This document shows, piece by piece, positions 36,988-49,681 of a DNA stretch of 64,000 bases (its first letter is position 1; every line of letters starts with the position of its first letter). Both the position numbers and the translations under genes were made by a program. This DNA comes from Lactifluus volemus (taxonomy: Eukaryota > Basidiomycota > Agaricomycetes > Russulales > Russulaceae). Below the pieces are notes generated by a model. That model had not been told where the DNA came from. It did no database searches and saw nothing but the letters and a program-made list of their open reading frames with translations. The stretch is from positions 1,612,001-1,676,000 of the forward strand of contig WTXI01000003.1 of assembly GCA_022376515.1 (NCBI GenBank), given 5' to 3'.

Positions 36988-38413
36988 TCACAGGTCCTGC
37001 CTGGTCGTCATCTTCCTCCCATCTTCAGTATCCGAGTCGTTCGAGCCAGCTTCAGAAATTTGCGAAGTTGGAGACCGGGGCATGAACACTATAGGCGTCG
37101 AATAAGGGTGGGACTCGCCACCAGGACAAGATAAAATGTCTGCGGCGCTCAATCGCATCGTGATGACGACAACGATAGCCGTTGGATAGATCCCCTGGTA
37201 GCAGGGATCAGTCCCTAGTCCAACAAATGCGGGACAGAAGGTGATCTTACCACGAGTTGGATTAAAATGTTCCCGAGAAGAATTACCGAAGCTGAGCCGC
37301 ATGCCGACATCGTGATAAAAGCCACCTACCAGCGAACGGCAGTCAGTTCATTCACAAAGAAAAAGTAACTGATCGGGATGTACCCAAATACAGATATAAA
37401 TCGCGCCAGACTCGACCAAGAAAGCGAGTGTTTTCTCCGCTTTGCTCTTAGCGTTTTCCTTATCAAAAACAGAACGCAGGAAGCGTCTGTGTTGCCTTTG
37501 AAAGAGGTGGCATCATCATGCAGCACTTATCAAGTCATGATAGCATCGAATGCAACATACCATGCTCGAATGAACATGAAGGACGTGGCCCAGAGATTCG
37601 TACCAAGTGTGAGGCACCAGACGGCCACCCCGAAGGCACTGCCCGTGTTCACATGGCGCATCGAGTGAGTTATGAAGCCATCGGTCACAAATACTACGTC
37701 AACGATGGTAAACACTGTCGAAAAACAAGTGTCATCCGGAAGAGCCGTCACGCAGTGGTCTGATGGCGTGCTCACCAAGCGTACAAACGAGGAACAAGAA
37801 CGGAAGAATGAACAACACGACCCTGCGATCCCACAGTATCCAGGCTCGCCACAGGACGATGCCATCGTTTAGAATCAACTTGTGTGCTGAGAGATCAACA
37901 CCTGGTCCTGAGTTTAGGAAGTCAAGGAGTGGCGCACGTTGATCGTGGTTAGGTACCCGGCAGCCAATGCTTCTAGGAGCGTGGAAGCGAACTTGCCGAT
38001 TCTTAATGATCGGATTGCAATGGCGAAGTTGAGAGACCAGTGAATCGCAGAGATTGCGTACATGACCACAGAAATGGCCAACATGGAGTTTCTCGTGCGA
38101 TTGGAAAGACCTTTGCGCCTTTCAAAATGCGCTCGGCGCGTATGTGAGAAATGGGTCGCTGCATGTTGGATGGTATGGTAACGTACAGCGTGAAAAAGGT
38201 CGAAAAGGCAAAAAGAGCAGTGTAGAGGCCTAATCATCTCTTTGTCTCAGCAACGACCGAAATGGAGCAGAATCGAAGAAATTCACCAAAGAAGAAACCC
38301 TCGCACATGGCAGAAACGAGCTGTAGCATGAGGCGCTCCCGAATCGTACCGTTGATGGCTATATCATTGCTCGGGCCCCGGGAAATGACGTGGGATAGAA
38401 AAGAATGGTTCAT
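36988..38413 (-). CDS. Seven-span membrane protein, copy 7
   Basis: Exons appear open throughout. Exon 1 is shortened (MNHSFLSHVISRGPSND) by a deletion that keeps frame. Exon 4 reads LILNDGIVLWRAWILW, exon 5 VFTIVDVVFVTDGF, and exon 7 VAFITMSACGSASV, the most altered version of that segment. The last exon is GIYPTAIVVV..RKMTTRQDL. The upstream gene on the same strand is NAPE-PLD copy A, 465 bp away, making this the best preserved module. Confidence 0.72.
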
Positions 38414-38877
38414 GGGCGAGGGTGAGAGCCCTGGAGTTGTTGACGAAGCACATTTATAGACGAGGTGTAGCGTGTAGTAGAGATAAGGAAGGGACTGGGG
38501 AAATGAACTCAGCCTTCAGTTAGACATCATGATTTCCCGCCACTGAGGTTGTCAGAGGGATGGTATCCCTAAACCCATTCCGCAGGTCCAACAAACACAC
38601 ACTGCTAGATCACGTTGCGAGGCCAATTACCTGTGTCCGGTGACCCTGAGACGGAATCAAGAAGTATGATCCAGGGATGACCCTACGAGTCAGTTACTTG
38701 AAATCAATTTGAAGCGCTCGGAGGTTACATAAGCCGTTTGTGGAGCTATTATTCATCGGAGCATGTATCCAGCTCATCTATTGAAGTTCTACAACCTGCC
38801 TGATCGGCAAGTTCATAACACCAATGACCGGCGTATGAAAGAGGAAGGACCACAATATCGATGTACGAGCGCACGAT

Positions 38878-40496
38878 TCAAAAGAGAACGGTGTCTCCGA
38901 GTGCAGGAACAAGGAACTCATCTGCCTCCACTCCCAGATCTTACACACTCCTCCCTCAGAAACTCTGGAGGTTCGAGTACCGGTTCTGCAGTCAGGACCC
39001 AGGTTCTAAATCCGCGCTTAGTACGGAAGTGCATACAAATGGTGTGAGGATGGCGTGCTCACCCCCAATGCATGGCAAGAGCCTTTTGGGCCCTTACGTC
39101 CTTGAAAATTCGCACAGCGTCCCCAGGGGAGCAATGCAAGTTTGACCACATTGCGCGCGGACCATAAGCACTACCACATCGATCAGTATGAATCTTGTGC
39201 TTGTACGACAGTAAACCGTGATCCGTACCCAATAGGCAATAATGCGACGTCAACACCACCAAAGCGCTCCCCGACTTCGGCGAATGCAGGGCATACGGGA
39301 GCCTTCTCTTCATCTTCCCCATCGCGAACGGTGCGGTACCCGGTATCGCCAGCAAAATATACCTTCTTCTTCGAGTGGAGGTCCTCTACGACCCAAGCTG
39401 CCCAAAGGGCACGCCATCGGTCAAATGCTGAGCGGCCTGAGACATGCTGAGAGGGTGTGCAGGACAGCCGCACTTCCGCATTCACGGCAGGGCCGTCGGT
39501 GGTAGAAGGGAGGGCGACGCTCAAAAGGCGTTCATCCCACCAGTCCATCTCATGGATCCGCTCAAGGGGTGTGGTGAGAGCTTTGGAAAGGTAGGTCGCA
39601 TTGTTTAAAGCAACAAATATCTGCGTGGAGGAAGACGGTTTGGCAAGGAGTGCGCGAAGAGTAGGGACATCGGTGCTAGTCGAGGCGTCAGTGGACCGGG
39701 GGCACGATAAATGAATATATGCACTGATCATAGTGATTATGCTGGCAGAGGCATCAAAATCATGCAAGGTCTGGATAATCCCGTATGGATGAACATACCG
39801 AAAGCACGATAGCGTCGACTGCGGGGATATCTTCGACTTTGCAAGGCGGATCTGAAGACATCATGAAGTGATGGGACAAAATTTACATCTAGGGACAATG
39901 TGCCTTACCGGTAAATCGCGCAGGTCCCAACCATTGAGAAGGAGAGCAACGATTTGAGAATACAGGATCAAAGATGATGCGAACGCCTCGTGAAGCGCCA
40001 GGGGGTGTTGGCAGCTCAACCATGTAGCACGCATGGCTTTTTCGGTACACATCGTTAAGCACAACGATTGAAAATCTGTTCTATCAGAGACGCACCCCAG
40101 CCAGGTAGCTTTCGCACTACTCGCGTTCTCACGCTGGGCACCCCATGTAGGAACTTTCCTTGGAATCAAAGATCTGATATTCCCAGGGACGCGAGGGCTC
40201 CGAGCTGAGAATGCGAAAAAGAACTGTAAGTGACGCGTGAGAACCACTGCAAACTTGACACAGGTCGGCGGCAAATTACGCACGGAGAGCCATTGAAAGG
40301 TTGATTGAAATCTGGGAACCGCGCAAGTGAATAGAAGCGGCGTGATTCGAATAATAAAATACCTGAACGACGGCCAGGGATTGCGAAACATGGTCTTGCT
40401 ATCATTCAGATGGTGACTGGGGCGTGCACCGGGTATGTTACTGAGTGGAAACCTCCTAGTAGGTTCCGTAACCTCGACGTGTGGTACGAATGACAT
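38878..40496 (-). CDS. NAPE-PLD-like metallo-beta-lactamase-fold phospholipase, copy A
   Basis: Enzymes of this family cleave N-acyl-phosphatidylethanolamine to N-acylethanolamine and phosphatidic acid at membranes, using two zinc ions. Exons: 40496-40363, 40311-40284, 40223-40096, 40036-39909, 39851-39799, 39741-39725, 39675-39229, 39170-39063 and 39005-38878. In order they give [46 protein letters not shown], the metal motif HNHYDH (spanning the 17-nt micro-exon 39741-39725), a [10 protein letters not shown] segment, FAGDTGY, and ALAMHWGTW. The length fits the family (about 390 residues). The joined exons total 1171 nt because of one extra C/G in CTCCCAGAT (about 38931-38939). This shifts the last 20 or so residues and replaces VPALGETVLF. 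Confidence 0.85.
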
Positions 40497-40984
40497 GAAC
40501 TAGGCGTGTTATTCCTGTGGCGGGGGTATAGTTGGAGTAGAAAGGCAGGTGAGCATGTTCATTTAGCTGATCGATCCCCCAAATTGACTTCTTACGTGTC
40601 GTCGGCATTCGGTTACTAATCGCCGTGGTCACCACGACTGCGTAATTACTGTGGGTTCAGTATCAAGTTACCTTGCTTGCAAGGTTAAGTGCGGGCGAGT
40701 TGCAGGAACCATCAAAACATCATGTGACTTATGGTCTCCATATGGAACTTCCGACGGGCACATTCAGGAGCTTCCGACAGACCCATAAAAATTCGATCAA
40801 CGATAGAACGTTCTCGAATTGGCCCATTTCAATGTTACCAACGCAGAGAAGGACAGATAAGCAAGAATGTCGTCTCACTCATTCATATTTCTACAACATC
40901 TCTGTATTTATTAATAACTGTTCCAACCGTTCGTTTTCAACTGTCACTGACAACTGAGTGGTCCTGACGATGGACCAGTCCAAT
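40497..40984. other. 5' flank of NAPE-PLD copy A, no gene recognised
   Basis: The first 150 bp are shared with the flank of copy B (45491-45650). The rest is unique. Only short frames are seen. Confidence 0.4.
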
Positions 40985-42001
40985 ATAGTATTGCATCTTG
41001 GAGGCACAGAACTCACTCGTGACACAGCTCTGATGTAGGCTTCATCGGAGTTTCCCTCGGCAATACCAGACTTTGTTGAACTTCGAAGCTAAATCTTGAG
41101 AAATGCCTTGAATGAGGGATGAGCTGAGTTACTGTTGCCCTACGATCATTCGGCAGGTCATAGGGCCTCGAACACCAGCGCCACCACTGGCAGTACGACA
41201 GAAGCAACGATTGTGTGCCTTACAAATTTGAGCAAGCAGAAGTTACGCGCCATATCGAGCTTGCACCCGAGAAAATCGTGGGATAGTGCGCACAGGGATG
41301 GGTCGTAGAGTCCTGATCGAACAATAAACGACTTCTACGATGAAAAATTGGAAATCAGGGGAGCATTCTTTAAAGCGTGGGGAAAGCCAAAAATCATACC
41401 CGAGCCAGTGATATTGTGTAACGTTGACTTGACTATTATGTCTGTTCGGTCAACTTACACCCTTTTCGGAGGCATTTAATACAACCGAACTGACTAACTT
41501 GTGCCATGATGCCTAGGCATCACCCGAAAGGCCGAAGGTCTCGGGTGCAAAAGAAGTGGGTGACGCAGCAGCGCTTCCGCGCACTCCACTGGCAAATGAG
41601 CAAACAAGACTGCGGTCTGCCAACTTCCAGGGGACTTTCATTTTCGAAGGCCACAAAGGTCGTTGTCGTGCCGTGTTTACAACACCCGCCCACTTGCGAC
41701 AGATCGGTCCCTGAGACGTCTGGGAGGGAAAGTACTCGAACAAAACTAGTCGGGAAGCATGTCGTCGTGGGGACCTTGGAAGGAAAGGCCGCCTAACTGA
41801 TAGTAGTGGTATGCCTAGGGAAGATATGACCAAATGGAGGTAACTCGACAAATAGACGCCATCATCACGTCGTAGATCTCCGGGGAAATATATGTGATGA
41901 ATGTAGCTTTTCGTCATTCGAAAACGTGCTCGAATGAGATACGGATAACTGCATACACGTATACCGTCATTGAAATACAGTGGAAAGGGAACTTGATCAT
42001 G
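40985..42001. repeat. B block 8 (partial)
   Basis: It starts inside the block at GCATCTTGGAGGC, so half is missing. An internal deletion near 41297 removes the sequence coding the FLAPIDQ fragment in other copies; the same deletion junction (GGGATGGGTCGTAGAGTCC) appears in B block 10, so the two are sisters. Confidence 0.6.
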
Positions 42002-43431
42002 TCACAGGTCCTGCCTGGTCTTCGTCTTCCTCCCATTTTCAGTATCCGAGTCTTTCGAACCAGCTTCAGAAATTTGCGAAGTTGGAGGTCGGGGCATGAA
42101 CACTATAGGCGTCGAATAAGGGCGGGACTCGCCGCCAGGACGAGATAAAATATCTGTGGCGCTCAGTCGCATACTGATGACGACAACGATAGCCGTTTGA
42201 TAGACCCCCTGATAGCAGGGATCAGTCCCTAGTCCAACAAATGCGGGACAGAAGGTGCTTACCATGATTTGGGTGTTACTTGAATCGAGATAAGTTGCCC
42301 AACTTATGCGGCATGCCCCTAATGTGACTACAGCCACCTACCAGCGAACGACAGTCAGTCCATTTACAAAGCAAAAGTAACTGATCGGGATGTACCCAAT
42401 AACAGAGATAAATCGCGCCAGACTCGACCAAGAAAGAGAGTGTTTTCTCCGCTTTGCTCTTAGCGTTTTCATTACCAAAAACAGAACGCAGGAAGCGTCT
42501 GTGTTGCCTTCGAAAGAGGTGGTATCATCATGCAGCACTTATCAAGTCACGATAGTATCAAATGCAACATACCATGCTCGAATGAACATCAAGGACGTGG
42601 CCCAGAGATTCGTACCAACTATGAAGCCAAGGATGGCCCACATGAAGGCATTGCCCGTATTCTCGTGGTGCATCAAGTAAGTGATGAGGCCGCCGGACAT
42701 AAATATTAGGTCAACGATGGTAAACACTGTCGAAAAAAAAGTGTCATCCGGAAGAACCACCCAGGGATCTGATAGCGTGTTCACCAAATATACACACGAG
42801 GAACAAAAACGGAAGAATGAACAACATGACCCTGCGATCCCACAGTAACCAGGCTCGCCACAGGACGATGCCATCGCTTAGGATGTACTTGTGTGCTGAG
42901 AGATCAACACCTGGTCCAGAGTTTAGACAGTCAAGGAGTGGCGCACGTTGAACCTTGGTAAGTACAAGATAACCATCTGTTCTGGCACCGTGGCGGCCCA
43001 GTTGCCGATTCTCAACGATCGGAGGGCAGTGGCGAAGACGAAAGACCAGTGAGTCGCAGAGATTGCGTACATGATCACGGAAACGGCCAACATGGCGTAT
43101 CTCGTGCGATTGGACAGATCTTTGCGCCTTTTAAAAAGCGCTCGGCGCGTATGTGAGAAATGGGACGCTGCATGTTGAATGATATGGTAACGTACAGGGT
43201 GAAAAAGGTCGAAAAGGCAAAAAGAGCAGTGTAGAGGCCTAAGGATATCTTTGTCTCAGCAACGACAGAAATGGAGCAGAATCGAAGAAATTCACCAAAG
43301 AAGAAACCCTCAATCGTGGCAGTAACGACCTGTAGCATGAGGAACTCCTGAAGCGTCAGCTTCATGACTACATCATTGCTCGGGGCCCGGGATATGCCGT
43401 GCGATAGAAAAGATGAGGGAGAATGGTTCAT
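42002..43431 (-). CDS. Seven-span membrane protein, copy 8
   Basis: Start MNHSPSSFLSHGIS and end KTRQDL. Exon 3 reads SNRTRYAMLAVSVIMYAISATHW and ends ILYLPRFN. Exon 4 reads YILSDGIVLWRAWLLW and exon 5 VFTIVDLIFMSGGL..MFIRAW. I saw no break. It pairs with NAPE-PLD copy B, which is 431 bp upstream on the same strand, so this module mirrors that of copies 7 and A. The upstream dyad has one change (AGGGATGGCATCCCT). Confidence 0.7.
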
Positions 43432-43862
43432 GTGCGAGGGTGAGAGCCCTGGAGTTGTTGACGAAGCACATTTATAGACGAGGTGTAGCGTGTAGTAGAG
43501 ATAAGGAAGGGACTGGGGCGAATGAACTTCAGTTAGACATCATGATTTCCCGCCACTGAGGTTGTCAGAGGGATGGCATCCCTAAACCCATTCCGCAGGT
43601 CCAACAAACACACACGGCTAGATCACGTTGCGAGGACAATTACCTGTGTCTGGTGACCCTGCGACGGAATCAAGAAGTATGATCCAGGAGTGTCAGTACT
43701 TGAAATCAAAGAGGTTACATAAGCCGTTTGTGGAGCTATTATTCATCGGAGCATGTATCCAGCTCATCAATTGAAGTTCTACAACCTGCCAATACATCAT
43801 CGGCAGGTTAATAATACCAATGACAGAGGAAGTACCACAATATTGATGTACGAGCCCACGAT

Positions 43863-45490
43863 TCAAAAGAGAACGGTTTCCCCAAGTGCAGGAACAAGGA
43901 ACTCATCTGCCTCCACTCCAGATCTTACACACTCCCCCCTCAGAAGCTCTGGAGGTTCAAGTACCGGTTCTGCAGTCAGGACCCAGGTTCTAAATCCGCG
44001 CTTAGCAGGGAAGTGCATACAAATGGTGTAGGGATGGCGTGCTCACCCCCAATGCATGGCAAGAGCCTTTTTGGCCCTTACATCCTTGAAAATTCGCACA
44101 GCGTCCCCAGGGGAGCAATGCAAGTTTGACCACATTGCGCGCGGACCATATGCACTACCACATCGATCAGTATGAATCTCGTGCGTGTACGACAGTAAAC
44201 CGTGATCGGTACCCAATGGGCAATAATGCGACGTCAACACCACCAAAGCGTTCCCCGACTTCAGCAAATGCAGGGCATACGGGAGCTTTCTCTTCAACTT
44301 CCCCATCGCGAACGGTACGGTACCCGGTATCACCAGCAAAATATACCTTCTTCTTCGAGTGGAGGTCCTCGACAGCCCAAGCTGCCCAAAGGGCACGCCA
44401 TCGGTTAAATGCTGAGCGGCCTGAGACATGCTGAGAGGGTGTGCAGGTCAGCCGCACTTCCGCATTCGCGGCAGGGCCGTCGGTGGTAGAAGGGAGGGCG
44501 ACGCGCAAAAGGCGTTCATCCCACCAGTCCATCTCATGGATCCGCTCAAGGGGTGTAGTGAGAGCCTTGGAAAGGTAAGTCGCATTGTTCAAAGCGACAA
44601 ATATCTGCGTGGAGGAAGACGGTTTGGCAAGGAGTGCGCGAAGAGTAGGGACATCGGTGCTAGTTGAGGCGTCAGTGGGCCGCAGGCACGATAAACTTAG
44701 AGGGAATATATGCACTGATCATAGTGATTATGCTGGGCGAGGCATCAAAATCATGCAAGGTCTGGATAATCACGTATGGATGAACAACATACCGAAAGCA
44801 CGATAGCATCGACAGCGGGGATATCTTCGACTTTGCAAGGCGGATCTGAAGACAGCATGAAGTGATGGGACAAAATTTACATCTAGGGACAATGTGCCTT
44901 ACCGGTAAATCACGCAGGTCCCAACCATTGAGATGGAGAGCAATGATTTGAGAATACAGGATCAAAGATGATGCGAACGCCTCGTGAAGCGCCAGGGGGT
45001 GTTGGTAGCTCAACCATGTAGCACGCATGGCTTTTTCGGAACACATCGTTAAGCACAACGATTGAAAATCTGTTCTATCAGAAACGCACCCCAGCTAGGT
45101 AGCTTTCGCACTATTCGCGTTCTCACGCTGGGCACCCCATGTAGGAACTTTCCTTGGAATCAAAGATTTGATATTCCCAGGGACGCGAGGGCTCCGAGCT
45201 GAGAATGCGAAAAAGAACTGTAAGTGACGCGTGAGAACCGCTGCAAACTAACATGAGTCGGTGGCAGATTACGCACGGAGAGCCATTGAAAGGTTGATTG
45301 AAATCTGGGAACCGCGCAAGTGAATAGAAGCGGCGTGTTTCGAATAATAAAAATACCTGAACGACGGCCAGGGATTGCCAAACATGGCCTTGCTTTCATT
45401 CAGATGGTGACTGGGGCGTGCACCGGGTATGTTACTGAGTGGAAACCTCCTAGTAGGTTCCGTAACCTCGACGTGTGGTACGAATGACAT
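43863..45490 (-). pseudogene. NAPE-PLD-like phospholipase, copy B (two nonsense changes)
   Basis: Nearly identical to copy A, with the same nine-exon plan and micro-exon (44732-44716). The last exon is in frame and ends VPALGETVLF. Two codons are stops instead of the copy A residues: TGG to TAG in ATWLG (about 45094) and CGA to TGA in GPARFT (about 44911). Both are C:G to T:A transitions. With these the product would stop before the metal-binding residues. The high similarity otherwise points to recent inactivation. Confidence 0.85.
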
Positions 45491-45954
45491 GAACTAGGCG
45501 TGTTATTCCTGTGGCGGGGGTATAGTTGGAGTAGAAAGGCAGGGTGGCGAGCACGTTCATTTAGCTGATCGATCCATCACCCGCCCACTTCTTACGCGTC
45601 GTCACGGCATTCGGTTACTAATCGCCGTGATCATCACGACTGCGTAATTAGTATCAAGTGTACATTTGTGTCCTTTTATTGAGTCGTTGCAAAGTGTGAT
45701 GCTCGATACGTAAAATTGTCTAGCTACGCGCGTTGGTCCATAATCGTGAGGGAGAGGGACACATCAACCAATTCGGGTGTCATAGCAATCTCTAGTCGTG
45801 TTCTATCAGAACCACAGGGCTCCGAATCACTGACAGTGTCTAGATACTGCGATCTAATTGTTAAACAACACACATGACTTGGGAGAAAGAGATATTTAAG
45901 GCAGGTGCCGTAGGCAGGAACACAGACCCGTGTGCAAACACTCCTGCCTAGAAA
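45491..45954. other. 5' flank of NAPE-PLD copy B, no gene recognised
   Basis: About 150 bp are shared with the flank of copy A; beyond that the sequence is unique. No supported gene. Confidence 0.4.
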
Positions 45955-46066
45955 AAAACAGTCTCTCCTAACGCAGGAACAAGGAAGTCATCTGGGCCAA
46001 CAGCCGCTTTCTCGCACTCTTTCCTGACAAGTGTGGGGGGTTCGAGCACAGGCTCTGTAGTAAGTA
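45955..46066 (-). pseudogene. NAPE-PLD-like gene, 3' fragment e
   Basis: A diverged piece of the final exon (CAGGAACAAGGAAGTCATCTG and GGTTCGAGCACAGGCTCTG on the plus strand), cut at the left end of the large transposon. Confidence 0.5.
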
Positions 46067-46377
46067 CATCAGGAAAATGTTGCGGTGCTAGAGTTGCTAG
46101 ATCTAGACCTGCTAGTGTCACCTAGTGTCACCTAGTCACATTTAGTAATCAAGTTCCTATGCTAGCGAAAGCAGACTTGCCTCGACTTAGGAGGCTCATC
46201 TAGCTCTAGGCAAGCTCTAGGTACACAGCTTTCACTAGTTTTTCAACTTTCTCTAGTTTCACACATAGGTCTAGTTCCTCAGCTAGTGCTAGCTTTGAAA
46301 CTAGAACCATCTTGACTTTATAGGGCTTCATTTCGTGCTTAGTGATAGTTCAGAAATCCAGATAACATTGCATAGAT

Positions 46378-46710
46378 CTAATTCAACAACATGGTACATG
46401 TAAACGTATGGGCCAGTTGGAGTTGCTCCTGCGGTGGCGAGGGATCATCCCAGAGCAAGGGTCCTTGCGCGAGCTGCTGCTGCTGAGCAACTTCTCGAAC
46501 ACAGGATAGCAGAACTTCGAGCTCCTTGGGCCGAATCACACATTCGAAATGATGTTCCCGCGATTCGTACTGTCGAAGGATATCCTTGAGACGCTGACAC
46601 ACACTATAGATTCCACCGTCAGTGTATGAATCTTGCAAATCTCTCACGAACCGAACACGTACATGCCATTGAATACATCCTTTATACTCCTCACTGCCCT
46701 GATGGTGCAT
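46378..46710 (-). CDS. Hypothetical 110-residue ORF inside the transposon
   Basis: Open frame starting MHHQGSEEYKGCIQWHVRVR, with RLKDILRQYE and FECVIRPKELEVLLSCVRE segments that look like a real helical protein rather than chance sequence. No family is recognised. A second possibly coding minus-strand stretch lies at 47042-46870 (FKGRCDEEVQSDIMQEWYFF) and ends at a GTAAGT. The two might be parts of one captured or transposon-encoded gene, but I could not join them in frame. Confidence 0.3.
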   Translation of the reverse strand: MHHQGSEEYKGCIQWHVRVRFVRDLQDSYTDGGIYSVCQRLKDILRQYESREHHFECVIRPKELEVLLSCVREVAQQQQLAQGPLLWDDPSPPQEQLQLAHTFTCTMLLN

Positions 46711-47289
46711 AAGTCAATGATGAAAAAAAAAAAAGGGAATACGCCTACTCTGTTGGATCATCCAACCAAAACTTCTTGATGCAGCGACTCACACTCTTCC
46801 TAAAAATGCCGGAATAGTTTTTGGTTATAAGAATAAAATGGTAGCGGCTCCAGTTTGGTCACGGTGCACTTACTAAGGCTGGAGTGCACGACCCCTCCAT
46901 CGGATCCATGTTCAACTGCCAGAATCTGCACACCACGCCAGCGGCTGAGACGGTCAGCAGGGAAGAAGTACCATTCTTGCATGATGTCGCTCTGGACCTC
47001 CTCATCACAGCGTCCTTTAAACATCTGAGTCAAACTATGCATGCCCCCTATACCGGAGCTCAGGCAGTGGCGGCAACAGGCGAGGGCGAGAGAGGGAAGC
47101 AATGCCAAAGGGCAGGCAGTGGTGGAGACAGAGAGGCGAATGGAGCAACCGGGGGCAGAGCAGAGCGACAGAGAGGAGAGAGAAGTGGGGGGACGTGGCG
47201 ACAGAGAGCAAGCAGAGGGAATTGAAAACGCAACCGAGGGTTGACTTGATAAATAATAGATCGACAAATGCACAACAATGCAAACACGG

Positions 47290-48765
47290 ATAAATCAATG
47301 CAAATAAAGTGTCACATACATATGACACCTGTCTCGGAAATGTCAACCTGGGCGGGTCCACATGACACATGTCACCCCCATGCTTACGATCCGACAACTT
47401 CCTGAAGGCCAGGAAACTTACAATACAGTACTGTACCGTACACCCATACAAGAAAGTGAGTAGCCCAACTGAATTTGATGCGTGGTGCTGGGAGGAAGAA
47501 CTCGTTGCTTCCCACATCGCAAACGAGAACAACCTTGGACCCTGAGGCCTGAGGCGACGCGACATTATTGACGTCGCTAAGGACTCGCTAAGGGCAAGCC
47601 GCGACAGCTCTTGCCGACATGACATCCACTAGCGGCAAATGCACGGAATCGTTCCCAATTTGGAGTGATTCTGACTGGAGTCGGGGCGGCCATGCTCGTC
47701 AAGTTACCTGGAAAGTTTTTTCAAGTTAATCCCCACCTGGCCCTTCTGCTGTACTGTACAGTACTGTACGGCTCATTTCAACGTGGCTTGCCTCAGTTCG
47801 TGCATTTTTATTTTTTTTTGGCGATGTCGCCTCTCGCTCTGTCGCCTCCTCTCTGTCGCTGCCGATGTTATCGCTGCCCACCCTCTCGCCTCCTCGGTGT
47901 CATCGCCTCCCCTTCTCTTGTCCTTCTCTCTGATACAGCCATCGTCGTCCACTCTGATGCAGCCGTCACACGCCCTCTGGCGCCACGCTGCCGTTGCAAT
48001 GCCTCCTCGCGATGCCTTCCCCGCGCTCCCACCACTGAGTCTGTCTGTAAGCATGGGCCATGCTGGTGCGTCTGAATTATTTTTTTTGGACTTCTCCCAC
48101 TGACTTTCCTTCCTTCCCTTACATCCCCTTGCTTCTCGCATCCACCCGGCACTGAGGGGAGGGGTCCATGCTTTGACGGTCAACGGCGTCAAGGTCGCGC
48201 AGGCATCGCTATTGCGACTGTCTGAACGCCTGACGCCAGTGACTGGCACTATTGCATGGCCCTTTGTCGCTCGCTTCCTGTATCACCTCCATCGCCCGTC
48301 CTCCTCTGTCACCTCCGTTGTCGCCTCGCCCCTCGCCTCGTGTCTACCCACTGGCACGGAGGGGGCACCGTGCCGTGCAAACGGTCCATAGTGTCACAGT
48401 TGCTTGGGCGTCACTGTCGCGGCCGTCCGAGAGCTGACACCAGTGACTTGTGCTATCGTCGCCCGGGTTCACCTCCTACTCTGTGTGGCCCTTGCCATCT
48501 CCCCTTGCTGCTGCTGCCGCTGTCCCGACGGTCGCCCTGCGACATTGCCCTTGCGGCATCCCTGCAGCCCCCCACCACCACTCAAGGTCCGCGGCCATGA
48601 TCTTGGCAGTTGGCACTCACGTCCCTTTGAACATTTTGCAATCTCAATTCTCCTCAACCCCCTCTACCACGCATGCGGCATGCGAGGTGACAGCCTCAGT
48701 ATTGACCGCACACATGAGATCGTTTTCCGATCTTGTGCGTCCCTCTTACTATCCCCGCCCCCTCT
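47290..48765. other. Pyrimidine-rich low-complexity interior of the transposon
   Basis: From about 47.8 kb the plus strand is C/T-rich (CGCCTCC, TCGCTGCC). It includes two related segments about 200 bp apart (near 48205-48255 and 48408-48460, both with GACACCAGTGACTKG-like sequence). Long frames on either strand here are compositional. Confidence 0.5.
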
Positions 48766-49188
48766 CCAGTCGCCCCCCTTCTATTGACATCTGTGATGTG
48801 ACGTCACTGAACATCGCACGTCATCATTGTTATCACATGTACTATTCCCTGTGCAAGTACTTAAACAGAATAGTTTGGGGTGTAAATAAAATAATTCTCT
48901 CTCCCTTACTATCACGCCGTGATCATGTCACAGTCCGATTTCCATTACCTTCCGGTCAGTCACGCTAGGTCACACCAAATTTCAGACTCATCAGTTGGCA
49001 AGTGTGACAAATGTGTGACAAATGCACTGATTTTCATTCCACAGCACACCACAATTTCTGAAAGAAAAAATGCACGGAATATATTCAGATATGGTACTAG
49101 ATACTGTAGGCTAAATTTTGTGGTGGTTGAGTGAGAATTGAGTGAGAAAAATGGAGTGGCTAGAACGGGGGGGTGACCGGAGAGGGGC
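48766..49188. mobile_element. MITE related to the one at 20118-20412
   Basis: Ends CCCCTCTCCAGTCGCCCCCC and, reverse-complemented, CCCCTCTCCGGTCACCCCCC. The interior shares CAGTCACGCT..TTCAGACTC and TTTTGTGGTGGTTGAGTGAG with the first element. It lies 9 bp from the left end of the nested 2.4-kb transposon. Confidence 0.65.
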
Positions 49189-49681
49189 GCAGGGATACAT
49201 CGCGAAAACTTCTCAAATTAGGGATTGCTAGGGATTACTAGGGATTGCAATCCCTTGTCCACATTTATAATCCAGTTAATAAAATTGTTTGAACAATACC
49301 TCCCACCTCTATTTTGGCCATTTTGCATCATCTAGGGATTTTTGAGGTTATCTAGGGATTGATAGGACTATCTAGGTATTGTATGACTAACAAGTTATTA
49401 CAATCCCTTGTAATCCCTTTTTATAAGTTATTAAATATTAAAAACACAGATTTAAGCGTAATTTGCGAGCTATATCCTAAATCCATGAGATGATAAGGGG
49501 AATACGATCTTATTCGAAGATTGCTTAATTAAGAATTTCTCACATTCGCTCACATAATCAACTCTCACAAGCACAGAAATTGGCTATCTCAGGGTTCGAA
49601 CTCTGGAGCTTACGACGGTCACTCAATTCTACATACCATTGCACCACAACAATTCACAACTTATCAACAAGTATGTATTAC

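Noticed and set aside
46080..46340. Centromeric or telomeric satellite made of CTAG words
   Set aside because: The words are irregularly spaced, confined to both ends of one transposon and mirrored, so they are subterminal repeats.
47035..48968. Several 90-196 residue frames on both strands (for example 47625-47035 and 48450-48968)
   Set aside because: Overlapping frames in pyrimidine-rich sequence, all compositional, with no motifs or consistent splice sites.
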